A stretch of DNA of 64,000 nucleotides. It comes from Grammothele lineata (Eukaryota; Basidiomycota; Agaricomycetes; Polyporales; Polyporaceae). Each line of letters opens with the position of its first letter. Position 1 is the first letter of the stretch. The stretch is taken from positions 248,001-312,000 of the forward strand of contig NDFF03000029.1 in NCBI GenBank assembly GCA_002150815.3. The letters are read 5' to 3'. Shown in pieces: positions 1 through 11,248 of this stretch. A program made the translations under genes and the position numbers. Below the pieces are notes generated by a model, which was not told where the DNA came from, did not search any database, and saw nothing but the letters and a program-made list of their open reading frames with translations.

Positions 1-1092
1 GCGTCCCATGAGGACGCATCATGGATCACAACGGTGAGCGGAGGATCGAGTCGCGGACATAGGGCTGCTCTCGCCTCGCTTCTCAGCCCGTACCTACAAT
101 TCCCCATCGCACAGGCAGCCCGGACGCACGTTGCGTCATCGATAATGAACCCCGGGCCTTCTCCGCGGTATGCAGCCCAAGTGCCTCTCCTGGGGCCGCG
201 TCGCGTCCGGCCGACTGTGCGCGATGCTTAACGGCCCGCTTCTGCCTTCTCTATGAACGCCTTCGCCGTCACATTTGAAGCCTAACGGTATGAGCGAAGC
301 GGCCCTGCGAAGGCCTTCGAGGGTTCGCGATCGCGGCGCCGCCGCAGGCCGCGAAACGCGTCCGAGGCCCCCGGAATGTCGTCTTGCGCGACTTGTGCGG
401 CCAGCGGGGGCACTCTGCGGATAAGACTCGGAGAGTGCAGAAGGTGTGCGTGCGTGCACGATCGGTCTGTGCGAACTGTGCGAAGGCGGCGTCAAGGCTG
501 GGATATGCCCAAACCCGTATTCGCCGTTGGCCTTCGTACCCGTCTCGCCGGACATCGTGAGTAGGCGCGTATTCCTGGGGAAGCTGACGTCGGAGGCGGG
601 CACGTGAGTGAATTCGGCGTGTGTACCAGATAGAAAGGTCACTGGACTGTTCGCGCAGCCTAACAGACGACGGTGCATGGGCTGGCACGAGGATGGTTTG
701 TAGGCGTTCGTGAGCGTCCTTGACCAAACCGCAATCCGCGCGTTCCGGGTTCGGGCGACGGGCGCTGCGCGCTACGCCGGTATGCTGACGTAATCTTATC
801 CCGAACTATGTTTTCAGTTAGCCGAGCATCTGGATACTCGTCCACTCGCCACCACTTCTCCCGCTCGCGTACGACGGTGGCGGGCCCGTCCCGCTTGCCC
901 TCGAACCTTTTCTACAACTTCAAGCTCAACCAGTAGTTCCATCAGACCATTACACACTGTCTTTATCCAGTTTAGTACGACGAAACGCTCACAGCACCCC
1001 ACGAACACACACGAAACCTTGCTTCCGCGCACCCACACGCGTAGCCCCGCCGCCCCGTGTCCCGCCTCATTACAGGCCAATAGAAATATAAG
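1..1092. other. No supported gene; left edge and upstream region
   Basis: Open frames exist on the minus strand, but they are arginine- and serine-rich, carry no recognisable domain and have no splice-consistent partners. This is what GC-rich DNA gives by chance. The right end is probably the promoter of the zinc-finger gene that begins near 1093. Confidence 0.4.
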
Positions 1093-2289
1093 ATGCCGGG
1101 GCACAACCTGCCCAGATACTTGGATAGCGAGCAGAACATCCCCTGGGTAAGTGCTACCCCACCGCGAATTTGCGCCACAACCGCTTCTGACCTCAAGCGC
1201 CCGTCTGCTAGGGTGGCGGCGACATCATGCTGAAAAGCGATCTGCCCGCATCGTTCTTGGTGCGCGGAAAGTCGATGCCGCGGAGGCAGTCCGACGACGG
1301 TCCATCGACGAAGGAGTCTCATCCAATCGCTCCGCAGGGTCTGCCCGTTCCCCGCCCCAAGACGCCGCCACCACCCCGGCCGTACACGGTCAAGGGGCGT
1401 ACCGTCGAAATGCATCCTGACGCGCAAGTCCTCGATTATGGGCCTAGAGACAGGTACTCCATGAAGGACGGGACGATGCGCAAGTTACCGCCCGAACAGG
1501 ATACGAAGGTCACGCCGTGGTCCCTGCCGGACTACCGCAATAACCTGCCCAAGATCCTCGAGCCGGATCCGGGCGTGATGCGTCGCGCGCGGGGTCGCGT
1601 CGTCCCCGTTGCGGGCTCGAACGAAGCCGCGGGGCGCGCGCACGTTTGTCCGCAGCCGGGCTGCGGGAAGGCGTTCAAGAAGCGCGCGCACCTCCGCCGC
1701 CACATCGAGGGCCTGCACCGACCTATTTCGGAACACAGTTCAGTAGCATCCCCCCTCGTTCAGTGGAATTGGTCATAGCTAACGCTGCATTTTTTCTTTG
1801 CCCGCTCAAACAGTCTACGACTGCAACATGCCGTTTTGCAACCAGAGCTTTACCCGCCAGGATAACTTCCAACGACACCTCGCGACCCACTCGCACTACC
1901 AGGAGATCTTCTTGTGCACCCCCGAGGACGGCTTCAAAGGCGTGCACACTATCAATCCTCTCGTCGACCACGAGAACCTCCGCAATACACGTCCGTTCGC
2001 CGCAATGCCTTTCGCGCCCATGGAGCTCGACATGTGGCGCTGGCAAGAGAGACAACGGCGTAGCGGCGAGAATCCGAATCCCCCTGACATGGAGCGCACC
2101 ATCGACCGCTATTTTGTAGAACACCCGGAAGAAGCAGAGTCCGCACTCCGCAGCGATCCCAAGTGGGAGGACTGGAGCCCTCTCCTAGCTATCGATCCCC
2201 AGGACAGGCCCGAGTACAAGGACCGTTGGGGCTCCGCCGTGGAAGTCAAATTCAAGCTCAACGTCGTTCCGGACAGCAATCACCATTAA
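1093..2289 (+). CDS. C2H2 zinc-finger protein, putative nucleic-acid binding
   Basis: Predicted exons are 1093-1146, 1212-1737 and 1814-2289, giving about 351 residues. The first intron is clean (GTAAGT..CTAG, phase 0). The second has a weaker donor (GTTCAG) but a good branch-like GCTAAC and a CAG acceptor. Two C2H2 fingers lie on either side of this intron: one begins CPQPGCGKAF and closes with HIEGLH (C-x4-C-x12-H-x4-H), the other begins CNMPFCNQSF and closes with HLATH (C-x4-C-x12-H-x3-H). The N-terminal half is proline-rich and basic. The C-terminal part, with tryptophan-containing stretches, has no domain I recognise. A transcription-factor role is inferred only from the fingers. The start was chosen because the short first exon joins in phase; an internal Met at 1227 is the fallback. 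Confidence 0.75.
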
Positions 2290-3921
2290 TCGCTTTCATC
2301 TCTATCTGCTTTCGTGATATCTGAACCCGTACGCTCTCCTCGTCTTCGCATCCGCAATTTCTCTATCTCCCCCGCTCTCCATAGTCTCGTATCTGCTTTA
2401 CACTGTGCTCGCCTTCCCCCTAACCGACTTGCTATCTCGTTGTATATCGCTCCCGAAATCGTCGTCCCACATTGCCCTCCTACTTCCGCACAGCTTTCTC
2501 CTCCCGGATATGCCCCTCGTATTGGATCTATCGCACCTCGTACCCAGTAGCTTTGTCAGACATACGCCCACGCTCGTGCTAGCTTTCCCCGTCTCACGCT
2601 CACGTACTATGCTCTCCGATGATCCATTCCGTGCTACAGTCGCACAGCTTTCCCCACTATATTTAACCTTGGAATACATGTGTCCATTAACCAACCGACT
2701 TTGCCGCTATCCCCGAGACGGGCGTGTGCCCTGCCGCTGCCCCGGGTCCCAGCAGAAGTATTACCGCTGTGATCCGGTCAATCTTCAAATTGAACGATGT
2801 GCCAAATTCAGCTCCCTCTCCTGCGCAAGATACTGTACCGTATCGCCAAGTACAACAGAGCGTGGTGGGACTGCCTGTGCCGAAACACGCTTCATGGTGC
2901 GCAAATCGAACCTTGCAAACCGAAACTTGCGCAGTGCCACATCCTACACAGCGCAGCGAGCTCGCCCGCCCACACTACTTCCACGGCCGTTCGGTGTTCG
3001 CGGCTTTCTGACAATACTTCGAGTCCGTGGTGGAGGCGATGCCATACGTACGGCGCACCGCGGTCTGTGGTCCAACGTTATGCGCGCCGCGTGGCCGCAC
3101 TGCACCCACAGTCTGCTGGCAGTAATACTACGGCACCAGTGAAAAGCAGAGCATGCGTCCGTGCCGAATGAGCGCAGGGATTTGCTTTGATCCCCGGGGG
3201 CGGCGCCGCGTGATGTCGATGCACGCGCACACGCCGAGCACAGGTTCGCGGGGATGATGTCGACAACTAGTGGAAGACGGAGCAGGCACGTAACAAGTTA
3301 GGTTCGAGTCCGTGCGCGAGTTCGAAGTCGCACAGCCTTTCCCGGCGGCGGGGCTGCGAATTGTGTACGTAGGCGCGCGGCGGTGCAGCGCCCCCTCCCC
3401 TCTGTTCCTCTTGCTTGCTTGCACCCCCCCGCAAACGCCGAGATGAACATAGCCTCCCGTGACGGCGTGCACGGATGCCGAGAATCGCGAATAGAGGGCC
3501 GTCAGCGGAAGCATACAGTAACTTCGGTGCGCCTCGTGTCGACTGCGCACGCACACGGTCCAGCCAACGACAAAACAACAAAACACGATTTCGGATTCAG
3601 AGCGTTGCATATATGATGATGTCGCGGTATCAGTGCGCCCCCAGCAAGGCGCGATTAATCACTACGTACGATGCGTGTATACATATGTGGCCAAGCATGT
3701 CCATCCAATACGTGGTGTGGTGCAATGCGCTCCTCCTCACTCGCGATTCCAAGACTCCGTGGCCTCCTCCACCGCTTCGGCCGGTCTTACCGTCGGCCGG
3801 TCCAGCGCGACCGGACGTGGTGCAGCCGAGTTCTAGACGACAGCACATAGAGCGTATTCTCAGGTGCACTCCACGACGACGACGACGGTGACGACGGCGA
3901 CGGTCAATGCAGAGTCGGGGT
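2290..3921. other. Intergenic region between two convergent genes
   Basis: About 1.6 kb. It holds the 3' flank of the zinc-finger gene and the 3' flank of the minus-strand glycosyltransferase gene. Open frames are short and mutually overlapping, with no domain. I see no repeat or RNA gene in it. Confidence 0.4.
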
Positions 3922-6172
3922 TCAGAAGAACCGGGTGCTCATGGGGTCAAAGCCGTTCGCCATGCGCATCATCACGATGTTCGATGTCATCGTCGAGAAC
4001 TGCCAAACAAAGAAGAACGCGCACGGTCAGCGACAATGTCCTCCCCGTTCGCAAGGCGACGGATGCGGCCGCAACACACGGAAGCGTGGAAGCAAAGGAA
4101 AGCGGAGAAGAGACGCACCCCGTTGCCGATGAGGACCTGCGCGCGCTGGCCGACGAGCATGTCGACCGCTTGCGCGACGTACTTCTGCTCCCAGTTGAGG
4201 ACGAGGTCGCGGCTGCTCGAGATGAGCTGCCAGTCCTGGTCCCTCCAGAGCGCCATCTTGAGCTCCATGATGTAGTCCGGGCTCCCGTTCGTCATGATGA
4301 ACAGCTTCTTCAGGCCCTTGCCCGCAGGGGTGGCGCGCACCGCGCGCACCTTCGCGACGATCTCGTCCACGGACGGGTAGCAGTGCGCGCGGTAGACGGC
4401 GTGGTTCTCGGGGGTGTTCCAGCCCCAGCCCTCGTGCGCGGGGACGGTGAACTTGTCCGGCATCTCGGGGAATGAGTTGAAGGCGACGTAGTCGGACGAC
4501 CAGTTGCCGATGTGGATGCAGTGGTCCTCGAAGTCGCCACGGCGGACGTGGAGGGCCGCTAGTCCGGGTATCATCGAGTACCGCTCCTTGTTTGTCGTCA
4601 CCGGGAGAGAGGACAGGTACGGCTCAACGTTGTTACCGGCGAGGAAGAGTTCCCGGTTCGTGTCGAATGCGACCTCAATGAGGGGCGACCACCGGAAGGC
4701 AGTCATGATGGGTGACCTAGCGAACTCGGGCCAGACATCGAGCATGGCATATTTGTCGCCGAAGACCCTACACACGACGATGTCAATGAGTGCTCGTCGT
4801 ACTATAACAGTTATACTTACATGTAGTTAAACAATTGCCCAGATTCCAGCGCGGACTGCACGCAGGGGTCTTCAGTGCTGTGAAGCTTGCTCACCCACCC
4901 ATCAGTGATCTGCTTCGCGTTATTTTCTGACTGGAGGTGGTCGTGGACTGCTTCACGGATGATCACCGTGGGGTTCGGACATAACTTTTCATAGTAGGTC
5001 CTGCTAACCGAGAGAGGTGCGGAATCACCAGGCGGGTACGAGTCTCCCACGGTGGGCCCTTTTGAGGTGTCAGTGAGAAGTCGAACCGAGCGTGACCGTG
5101 AGACGACACGCACCTCTCACCAATGCAGAATAAGGGATCTGCGAGGGGATTTTCTTGCCGTTGTAGTCGGAATATAGCGACCCGTCGGCATTCCAGGTGT
5201 AGTTGCCGAAGACGAATCTGACATTAAACGTGTTAGCCCGCCATCATGCCGTGGGTCGGCAGCAACCCGACGAGACCGGTAGAACAAAACGGCAGGTCGT
5301 CCACAGACGGGTAACCTTGAGAGATTGTCCCAGGTAGACCACACGAGCACGTGGGCCCGAGACATTCGCATCATGTATATAGTACATGACGTCAGGAAGG
5401 TAGGACGGAATTGCACAGCAGTAGTGCATGGGGCCTTCGTACCGAGACCTGTCCACGTCAAGCCAGAAGCATTGACGGGGACCCCATCCCCGGGACCGCC
5501 GATGCAGGGTGCCGTATATTCAATGTTCGCGAAAGTAGTGGGGATGGAGGCCGGAATACGCGGGGGAGTCAAAGAAGACACTCACGATCGCCCGGCTTTA
5601 TACGCGATGTACGCGTTCAATAGGAACTCCTCCATCCCATTGCCCCAGCCAGTTCCTACGCACGTCGGGAGGTGAGCATCCAACATTAGAGTCACAAAAG
5701 CTGTAGCGAGCGTACCTCGCGCGTGCCCCGCAACATAGAAGAACTTCTCCTCCGGGCCGGGTCGTGTACGCTCCCAATGGTGCTGGGGCAGTCGTAGCAG
5801 CTCGTAGTGGTATCTTGAGTAGGTTGGCGGGAGGGGTGCGGGGACTAATGTCTGCTCCGGATGAACGTCGGGCACAGGAGGCGCGGCGGGCACGACTGAA
5901 AGCTGTCGGCGGAAGAAGACGCGTCCGAGAAAGAAGAGGACAGCGCAGGTGGCAAGGAGGAGGACGAAGTACCTGCGTGCGAGGAAGGCGAGGTAGGAGT
6001 GGGGCGAGGGGGCCTTGTCGAGCCCCCTGCGTGTCGTCGGGAGCATGGCTCTGGGCGAATCGTCGTCGTCGTCGTCGCCACCTGTGCGGGCCGTGCGGAG
6101 GAGAGGAGAGGAGATGCGGGGAAGGGGCGACTTGGGCTTGAGACGGAGCATCAGACTGGCCAGCACGGCCAC
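3922..6172 (-). CDS. O-fucosyltransferase-like type II membrane glycosyltransferase
   Basis: Predicted exons (minus strand) are 6172-5716, 5655-5586, 5217-5114, 5058-4821, 4767-4119 and 3999-3922. All phases agree, and the product is 531 residues. A basic, aspartate-rich cytosolic tail precedes one membrane segment (about residues 63-83), then a proline-rich stem and a lumenal catalytic region. Two motifs recall fungal proteins with a GDP-fucose O-fucosyltransferase-like fold: LHVRRGDFEDHC, typical of the donor-binding part, and VLIGNG followed by FSTMTSNIVMMRM near the C-terminus. The likely location is the Golgi membrane. The donor and acceptor are inferred from the fold, not shown. The second intron is 368 nt, far longer than its neighbours (54-119 nt), although the junction reads well. 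It lies 508 bp downstream of NOG2 on the same strand. Confidence 0.75.
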
Positions 6173-6680
6173 TACACCCGTCTCGCGCAGCGATGGTGGC
6201 GCAGCGCGCTCGACTGCGCGTCATAATTTTCTCACGTGCGTGCCCCGCGATCAATGTCTACTTTGACTATAGATCTGCACGCAAATTCGCATAGCCATCC
6301 ACTCAACCCTGCACATACATCTTCGACGCTGAAGTACGCCCAGCTCTAATGGCCCAGGCCATGCAGTATTTCTCCCTCACGCTCGCGCGCTCAAGTTGAA
6401 TTTTGCGGGCAGACGAAGTGAGAACATAGCCGAGCTCAGGAACCTTCTCGTACCTGTCAGTCTCGGGCGCGACTTGATTGATGGGTGTAAGCTCATAGGG
6501 CCGGTAAGTACTACTGCGACCTCAAAATTTGTCTGTTGACCGGCCACATGACTCTAGCTCGGAGTGTTTACACACGGATGGCCTTTGTAGGCCGTGCCAC
6601 GACAACAATCGTACCAGGGGGGAAACCCCAATCCTAGAGGAAATCGATACAACAGCCAACAGTAGAGATACAAGCACCTG
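6173..6680. other. Spacer between NOG2 and the glycosyltransferase gene
   Basis: About 500 bp that must hold the NOG2 3' flank and the promoter of the minus-strand glycosyltransferase gene. No gene or clear element is visible. Confidence 0.4.
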
Positions 6681-8967
6681 TCATCTACGTTTGCGTCCGC
6701 TGCCCTTGGCACCACTCTGCAGTGACTTCATCAGGGACGCTTTTTGGCGGTTCTTATTCTTGACGTTCGCCGTCGAATAGAAGTTTGTCGCCTTTTTCTG
6801 AAGCGGCCATAGAAATCAGTGAACCGCTCTTGGTTGATCTGACAGCGAGCTCCTCGTACCTTATTCGTCTTCATACGTGCGTCTTTCTGAGGCCGCGAAG
6901 ACTCCTCGTCTGCCGAAGCCGCGTCCTCACCGTCGCTCAGCTTGCTGAAGAGCGTCGGGGCTTCCTCTTCTTCGCCTTCGACATCTGCCGCGTCTTGGTC
7001 ACCCTTGAAGACATCGTTCCACCCAAGTTCCTCCTCTTCCGCCGCCTCTTCCTCCTCACCCTCGCCTTCGTCACTCTTGTCTGCGCCCTCCTCTTCCGCA
7101 TCTTCTACAGCGTCCTCCTCGACCTCCAATGGTCGCACGTCCTCGCCCACGAACGCGTTCTTCTGCATGATCGAGCCCAAGTTCTGCTTCACCCCAATCG
7201 GATGTTGCACCGGCTCCTCCGCTCCCTCGTCCTCCTTCGCCCTCCCCTTCCCCTTCGCCGCCGCCACACGCGCCTGCTTCGCTTCCGCCTTGTTCAGCTC
7301 GTCCGGACGTTCCGGCGGGGGCACGAAGAACGGCACGCGCCCGCGCACCCAGTCGCTCAACACGATCTTCGCGACCGCCTCTCGGTCCGGCTCGCCGCCC
7401 TTAAGCAGCCGCCCCTTCATCCGCGCCAGCGCGTCCATGAACGCCTCCGGGTCCCAGCCCGTGCCGGGCACGGGCTCCGCAGGGAGCGGTACCCCGTACG
7501 TGCGCGAGAGGTAGACGGGCTTCACGCGCTCCATGAGCGCGGGGATGTGCTCCGACGGCGTGGCGAGCGCCTCGACGCGGACGACGCCCTTGAGCACGGT
7601 CGCGGTCTGCGAGTCGCGCGCGGAGGTGGGGACGATGCCGGGGCAGTCGATGAGGTAGATGCGCTTGGTGAGCGTGATGTACTGCCAGACCTTCGTCTCG
7701 CCCGGGACGGGCGCGACGTTGCAGACCTTGCCGCTCTTGAGCGTGTTGATCACGCTCGACTTGCCGACGTTTGGGTAGCCGATGAAGCCGACTGAGATCT
7801 GCTTCTTGTCCGAGTGGAGTTGCGAGAATTGTCGGAGGAGCTGGATGAGCGAGCCTTTGCCGAAGGAGTGATTGGGAGAAGCGTGGAAGGCGAGAGTGGG
7901 ATAGCGGGGGGTAAGATGCTGGATATAACGTGCCTTCATGCTGATGTGAATACTGGGAATCGGAAATGTAGTGACAGAGCAGGCCTACCGTAACCCAGTT
8001 CGGGACGAGATCGCACTTGTTGATTACAAGTACGACTTGCTTATGCGCCTTCTCTTTCCTGACGAACTCCAAGACCGACTCGCAAAGCGTACCCATCGGG
8101 TCGCGAGCATCGATAACATGGATGATTACGTCGGAAGAGTCGATAACTTTGTAGAGCTCCCCGTATATACGACGGGACGTCCCCTTGGCATAAATGGGCT
8201 CAATGATGTCGGCATGCGTTTGGAAGTCGTCCGCGGCAGACGTCGATGCAACGGGACCTTCGGACCTATGAGCACGAATGGTACCGGAAAATAGAGAGAG
8301 CACTCACCTGACTCCTCGTCCTGCGCGGCCTCCTCCGCTGCTGCCTCACTCGCTTTCCCGAGCTCCTCGAACGTGCCGACGTCCAGCCTCGGCTTCTTGC
8401 GCTGCGCCTTCGGACCAAAAGTGTCCTTGAAGGTCTCCGTCTCAAGGATGTGCGAGCGCTTGAAGGAAACCGACATGAAAAAACGGTACCTCGCAAGAGA
8501 CAGGGACATGGGCACACCTTCCGCAAGTTGGTATTCGCCGCATCGTCCAGCAAAGCCATGGGGAGTTTATTCCTCCTCAGCAGCACCGAGTACGGGTCAT
8601 TCTGCTTCCCCGCGAGACTCGTACGAAAATGATCGAGGGCAGTCTGCGAGATCACCCTAGTATTTCCTGTCAAGTCTCCCTCAGCTTTCTCCTAACAAGG
8701 TTCTCGGATAGAATACTCACCGAACCAGCGCCGGTCGGGCTGCACACGCCCCGGCTTCGTCTCATCCTCGCCCTTCTGAAACGCAGCGGCCTGGACAATC
8801 CGCCCGTCCTTGTCGCGGATGGCCTTGCCGCTGTTAAGCATCTTGAGCCGGCCGACGGTCTTAGCATCGTGGTAGAAGTTTGTGCCCTTGACTTTCTTCA
8901 AGTTGGGGCCGGCGGAGGACGAGGACCGCGTCTTGGACGTCGCGGGGCTCTTCTTTGAAGGTGCCAT
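6681..8967 (-). CDS. NOG2: Nucleolar GTP-binding protein 2, 60S assembly GTPase
   Basis: NOG2 (Nug2/GNL2) is a circularly permuted GTPase that acts on pre-60S particles in the nucleolus and nucleoplasm. Six exons fit, starting at 8967, and give about 670 residues. The N-terminal NGP1NT domain is shown by [16 protein letters not shown] and [13 protein letters not shown]. The G motifs occur in permuted order: G4 [10 protein letters not shown] comes before G1 [10 protein letters not shown], followed by G3 DCPGI. A long acidic, lysine-containing C-terminal tail ends in a basic segment with [17 protein letters not shown], which is placed by a 60-nt last intron in phase and matches the conserved family end. 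Yeast Nog2 is shorter (about 490 residues) and the human protein longer (about 730), so this size is normal. No odd substitutions are seen in the nucleotide-binding motifs. Confidence 0.93.
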
Positions 8968-9035
8968 GGCGAATCACCAGGCGGGGAAACGAGAACGAGG
9001 ACGGGCGAGTGCGAGGAGCAGGTGAAGGACAAGCG

Positions 9036-9470
9036 GTGAGCGCTTACGAGAATTTTGGCAGGTCGCGAAACACGTGCCGATTTTCCGTTCTTGCGGTTCT
9101 CTTCGGTTTCTGGATGTCCAATCATGCTCAAAAAGTTTGGCTGTATGTGTGGTGCGATGGAAGGGGACAGATTGGAAGGGAGCTTTGAGGTAAGAAATAG
9201 AAAGAAGAAACCCATACGGTTATCACATCCGACACCGCAGGGGTCGCTCCCTGGCAAGAGCTCTCGTACTCGACGTCCTGAGATCCCAGAGTCCTCGCAA
9301 CAGATTTCTTAACGACGAACTTGCCTAACATTACGAGCTAGTGAGGAGAAGGATGTACAAATGTATTGCAGAATAGCTACAACATAAGGAATGTCACAGG
9401 GAGATGTCGACATGCCGCAACATGGAGAACATGAGCTACGACACTTCCTAACCTGCTTATGCGAAGCCAT
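9036..9470 (-). CDS. Possible small spliced gene, or 5' leader of NOG2
   Basis: Three segments on the minus strand join in phase. The first is 9470-9453 (MASHKQ), ending at a GTTAGG donor. The second begins at 9337 after a CTAG acceptor and includes MLGKFVVKKSVART, ending at a GTATGG donor near 9211. The third follows a CATACAG acceptor near 9147 and includes MIGHPETEENRKNGKSARVS, running to a GTAAGC near 9041. No acceptor AG is visible between there and the NOG2 start codon at 8967, so the model has no proper 3' end. It could be a small unknown protein that overlaps the NOG2 leader, or merely spliced 5' untranslated sequence of NOG2. I do not recognise the peptide. Confidence 0.25.
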
Positions 9471-9719
9471 AATCTTGAGAGTACAGGACTCCGAAGAGTC
9501 ACTGGCACTGTTTCAACGGTCGGGAGTACTGGCGTCGAGCAGCGTGGCTTCTCTCTGGAGAGAAGAAGAAAAATGCGCAACGAGCGCTCCTTATATGTGG
9601 CGACCCTAGGGCGCTAATGTGTTTCCCACGGAGAGTGAGCCAGACGTCCGGCGCCAGAACGCTAGACACCGTGTAAAGACACTTGCTCGTCACCTCTCCT
9701 TTCTTGCTCGCTGTGTGTG

Positions 9720-10706
9720 ATGTTGGGGGTAAACTTGGCGCAGTGTAAGTGTAAATTATGGGCTATTTATTTACGAAACATCTGACCAGAATGTACAGGC
9801 TCTAGGTCGCTCGCGTCCACGTCGACGAGCTCAGCACGCGCCGCCTCCCTGCACACTTCGGCCGTCCTGCAAGCTAGCTCCGCCCGCGCGCGCAGGACCC
9901 ACCGCACGCTCAAGGCAAACATCCGGCGTCGCGAGGAACTCGAGCGCGAAGCTGTTCAGAATCGTCCCTCCGTCATCCTCGGCCACAAGCCCGGCGACGA
10001 CACGAAATGGCTCAACAGCGACCTTGCCCGCGTGCTCCTCACCGAGGCCGACATTAAGGCTACGCCGAAGCCGTCCGTCGACCCTCAGAGTGGAGATATC
10101 AGCCTCTCGACGTACACCAGCTACGGTCTAGGCGAGAAGGAGAAGGAAGCTCTCTTCAAGTCGTTGCCGGACATGACGGCGCATGCGTGGATGGTCTCGA
10201 TGCAGCAGAGTTCGAAGCAGTGGGCTTCGCAAGATTTGTTGCAGATGGGTTTGGCGGCGCAGACGGTGGAAGCGAAGAAGGTGGAGATGTTGGCGAGGCT
10301 GGTGGACCTCCGCAACGCGAACGCGAAGGGCATTGCGTTCGAGAACCGCCGACGTATCATTGCCGCGTTCTCTGAGCCGGAGAACCCGCATGATCCTGGT
10401 AGGCCCGAGGTTCAAGGTGAGCATTCTCGTCCATTTGTACCTCCGCCCTACCCTTCTGCACGGTATGTAATCTCCGTTGCTTATTTGCGTGCAGCTGCCA
10501 TTGCGACCATGCGGATCCGCAACCTCTGGAGCCATCTTGGCCAGTTCAAGAAGGATATCTCGAACCGCAGGAACTTGCGAAAACTCGTACACCATCGGGC
10601 CAAAATCCTCCGGTACCTCAAGGGTGTGGACCAGGATCGGTACGACCGGGTGCTTGAGAGACTGGGGCTGGAGCGGAGCGCTGTCGAGGGCGAGCTGGTG
10701 GTATGA
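9720..10706 (+). CDS. Mitochondrial small-subunit ribosomal protein bS15m
   Basis: Homologue of bacterial uS15 and yeast Mrps28, a component of the mitochondrial ribosome small subunit that binds 12S-type rRNA. Exons are 9720-9744, 9799-10416 and 10495-10706. All phases agree, and the product is 284 residues. The first exon is only 25 nt (MLGVNLAQ plus one base), with a strong GTAAGT donor. The N-terminus is rich in Ser, Ala and Arg, as expected of a mitochondrial targeting sequence. The S15 core is in the last exon, with NLWSHLGQFKKDISNRRN, LRKLVHHRAKILRYLKG and DRYDRVLERLGL. The long N-terminal and central extension is usual for fungal bS15m. An AT-rich TTATAT sits about 125 bp upstream of the start. 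The 5' side faces the uncertain small minus-strand gene across about 250 bp. Confidence 0.9.
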
Positions 10707-11248
10707 CATATCTTAGGCCACGACTTAGTGTTATCCACAGAGTTTACTACTCATAATGCACCTCTCCTCGGAAGCTTGACAGTCCGCCACCACGTCGTGA
10801 AACTGTTCACGGTGTGGCTCATTCACTTGGTAGCATCAATCCTATGAACGTGTGGCTCAGAGCGTGAACGCGTGAATATGTATGTCACACTACGTTGGAT
10901 GCCACTACCAAGCTCGCACTGCCTATCTGTGACCGGTTTTATGCGTTTGAAAGACCTCCGTTACTTGCAAGCATTAAATGCGCGCTGAGGAATGTCGCGA
11001 ACAAGGTAGACTTGAGACACGGATGGAGAGAGTTGCCTGATTTAGGTGTGTCGGGGGCGCTCGCAAGTGTGGCTGACGACGGTGGCGGCAGAGACGGCTT
11101 TGGACTCGACTTCGACGTCCCGCCCCGCGGCGCTTTGGGCGAGAATCAAATAATATGGCTGCGCGTGCGTTGTTTTCCCCTTCGTCTCTTTTTCCTTCTT
11201 AAACTCACTCGCCGCGAAAAACCTCTAGTATCGTCCTCCCCGACAGGC
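10707..11248. other. Spacer upstream of the RhoGEF gene
   Basis: About 540 bp. An open frame beginning at 10895 runs without a stop into the RhoGEF coding sequence, so a longer N-terminus is formally possible. The upstream part looks non-coding, and the Met at 11249 is a more natural start. Confidence 0.4.

Noticed and set aside
3290..3325. GGTTCGAGTCC resembling a tRNA T-loop on the plus strand
   Set aside because: The five bases on each side do not pair, and no acceptor or anticodon arm is found at the expected distances.
6785..7795. 336-codon open frame on the plus strand inside the NOG2 gene
   Set aside because: It is the antisense of a well supported NOG2 exon; composition (Arg/Leu-rich) is typical of antisense shadow frames.
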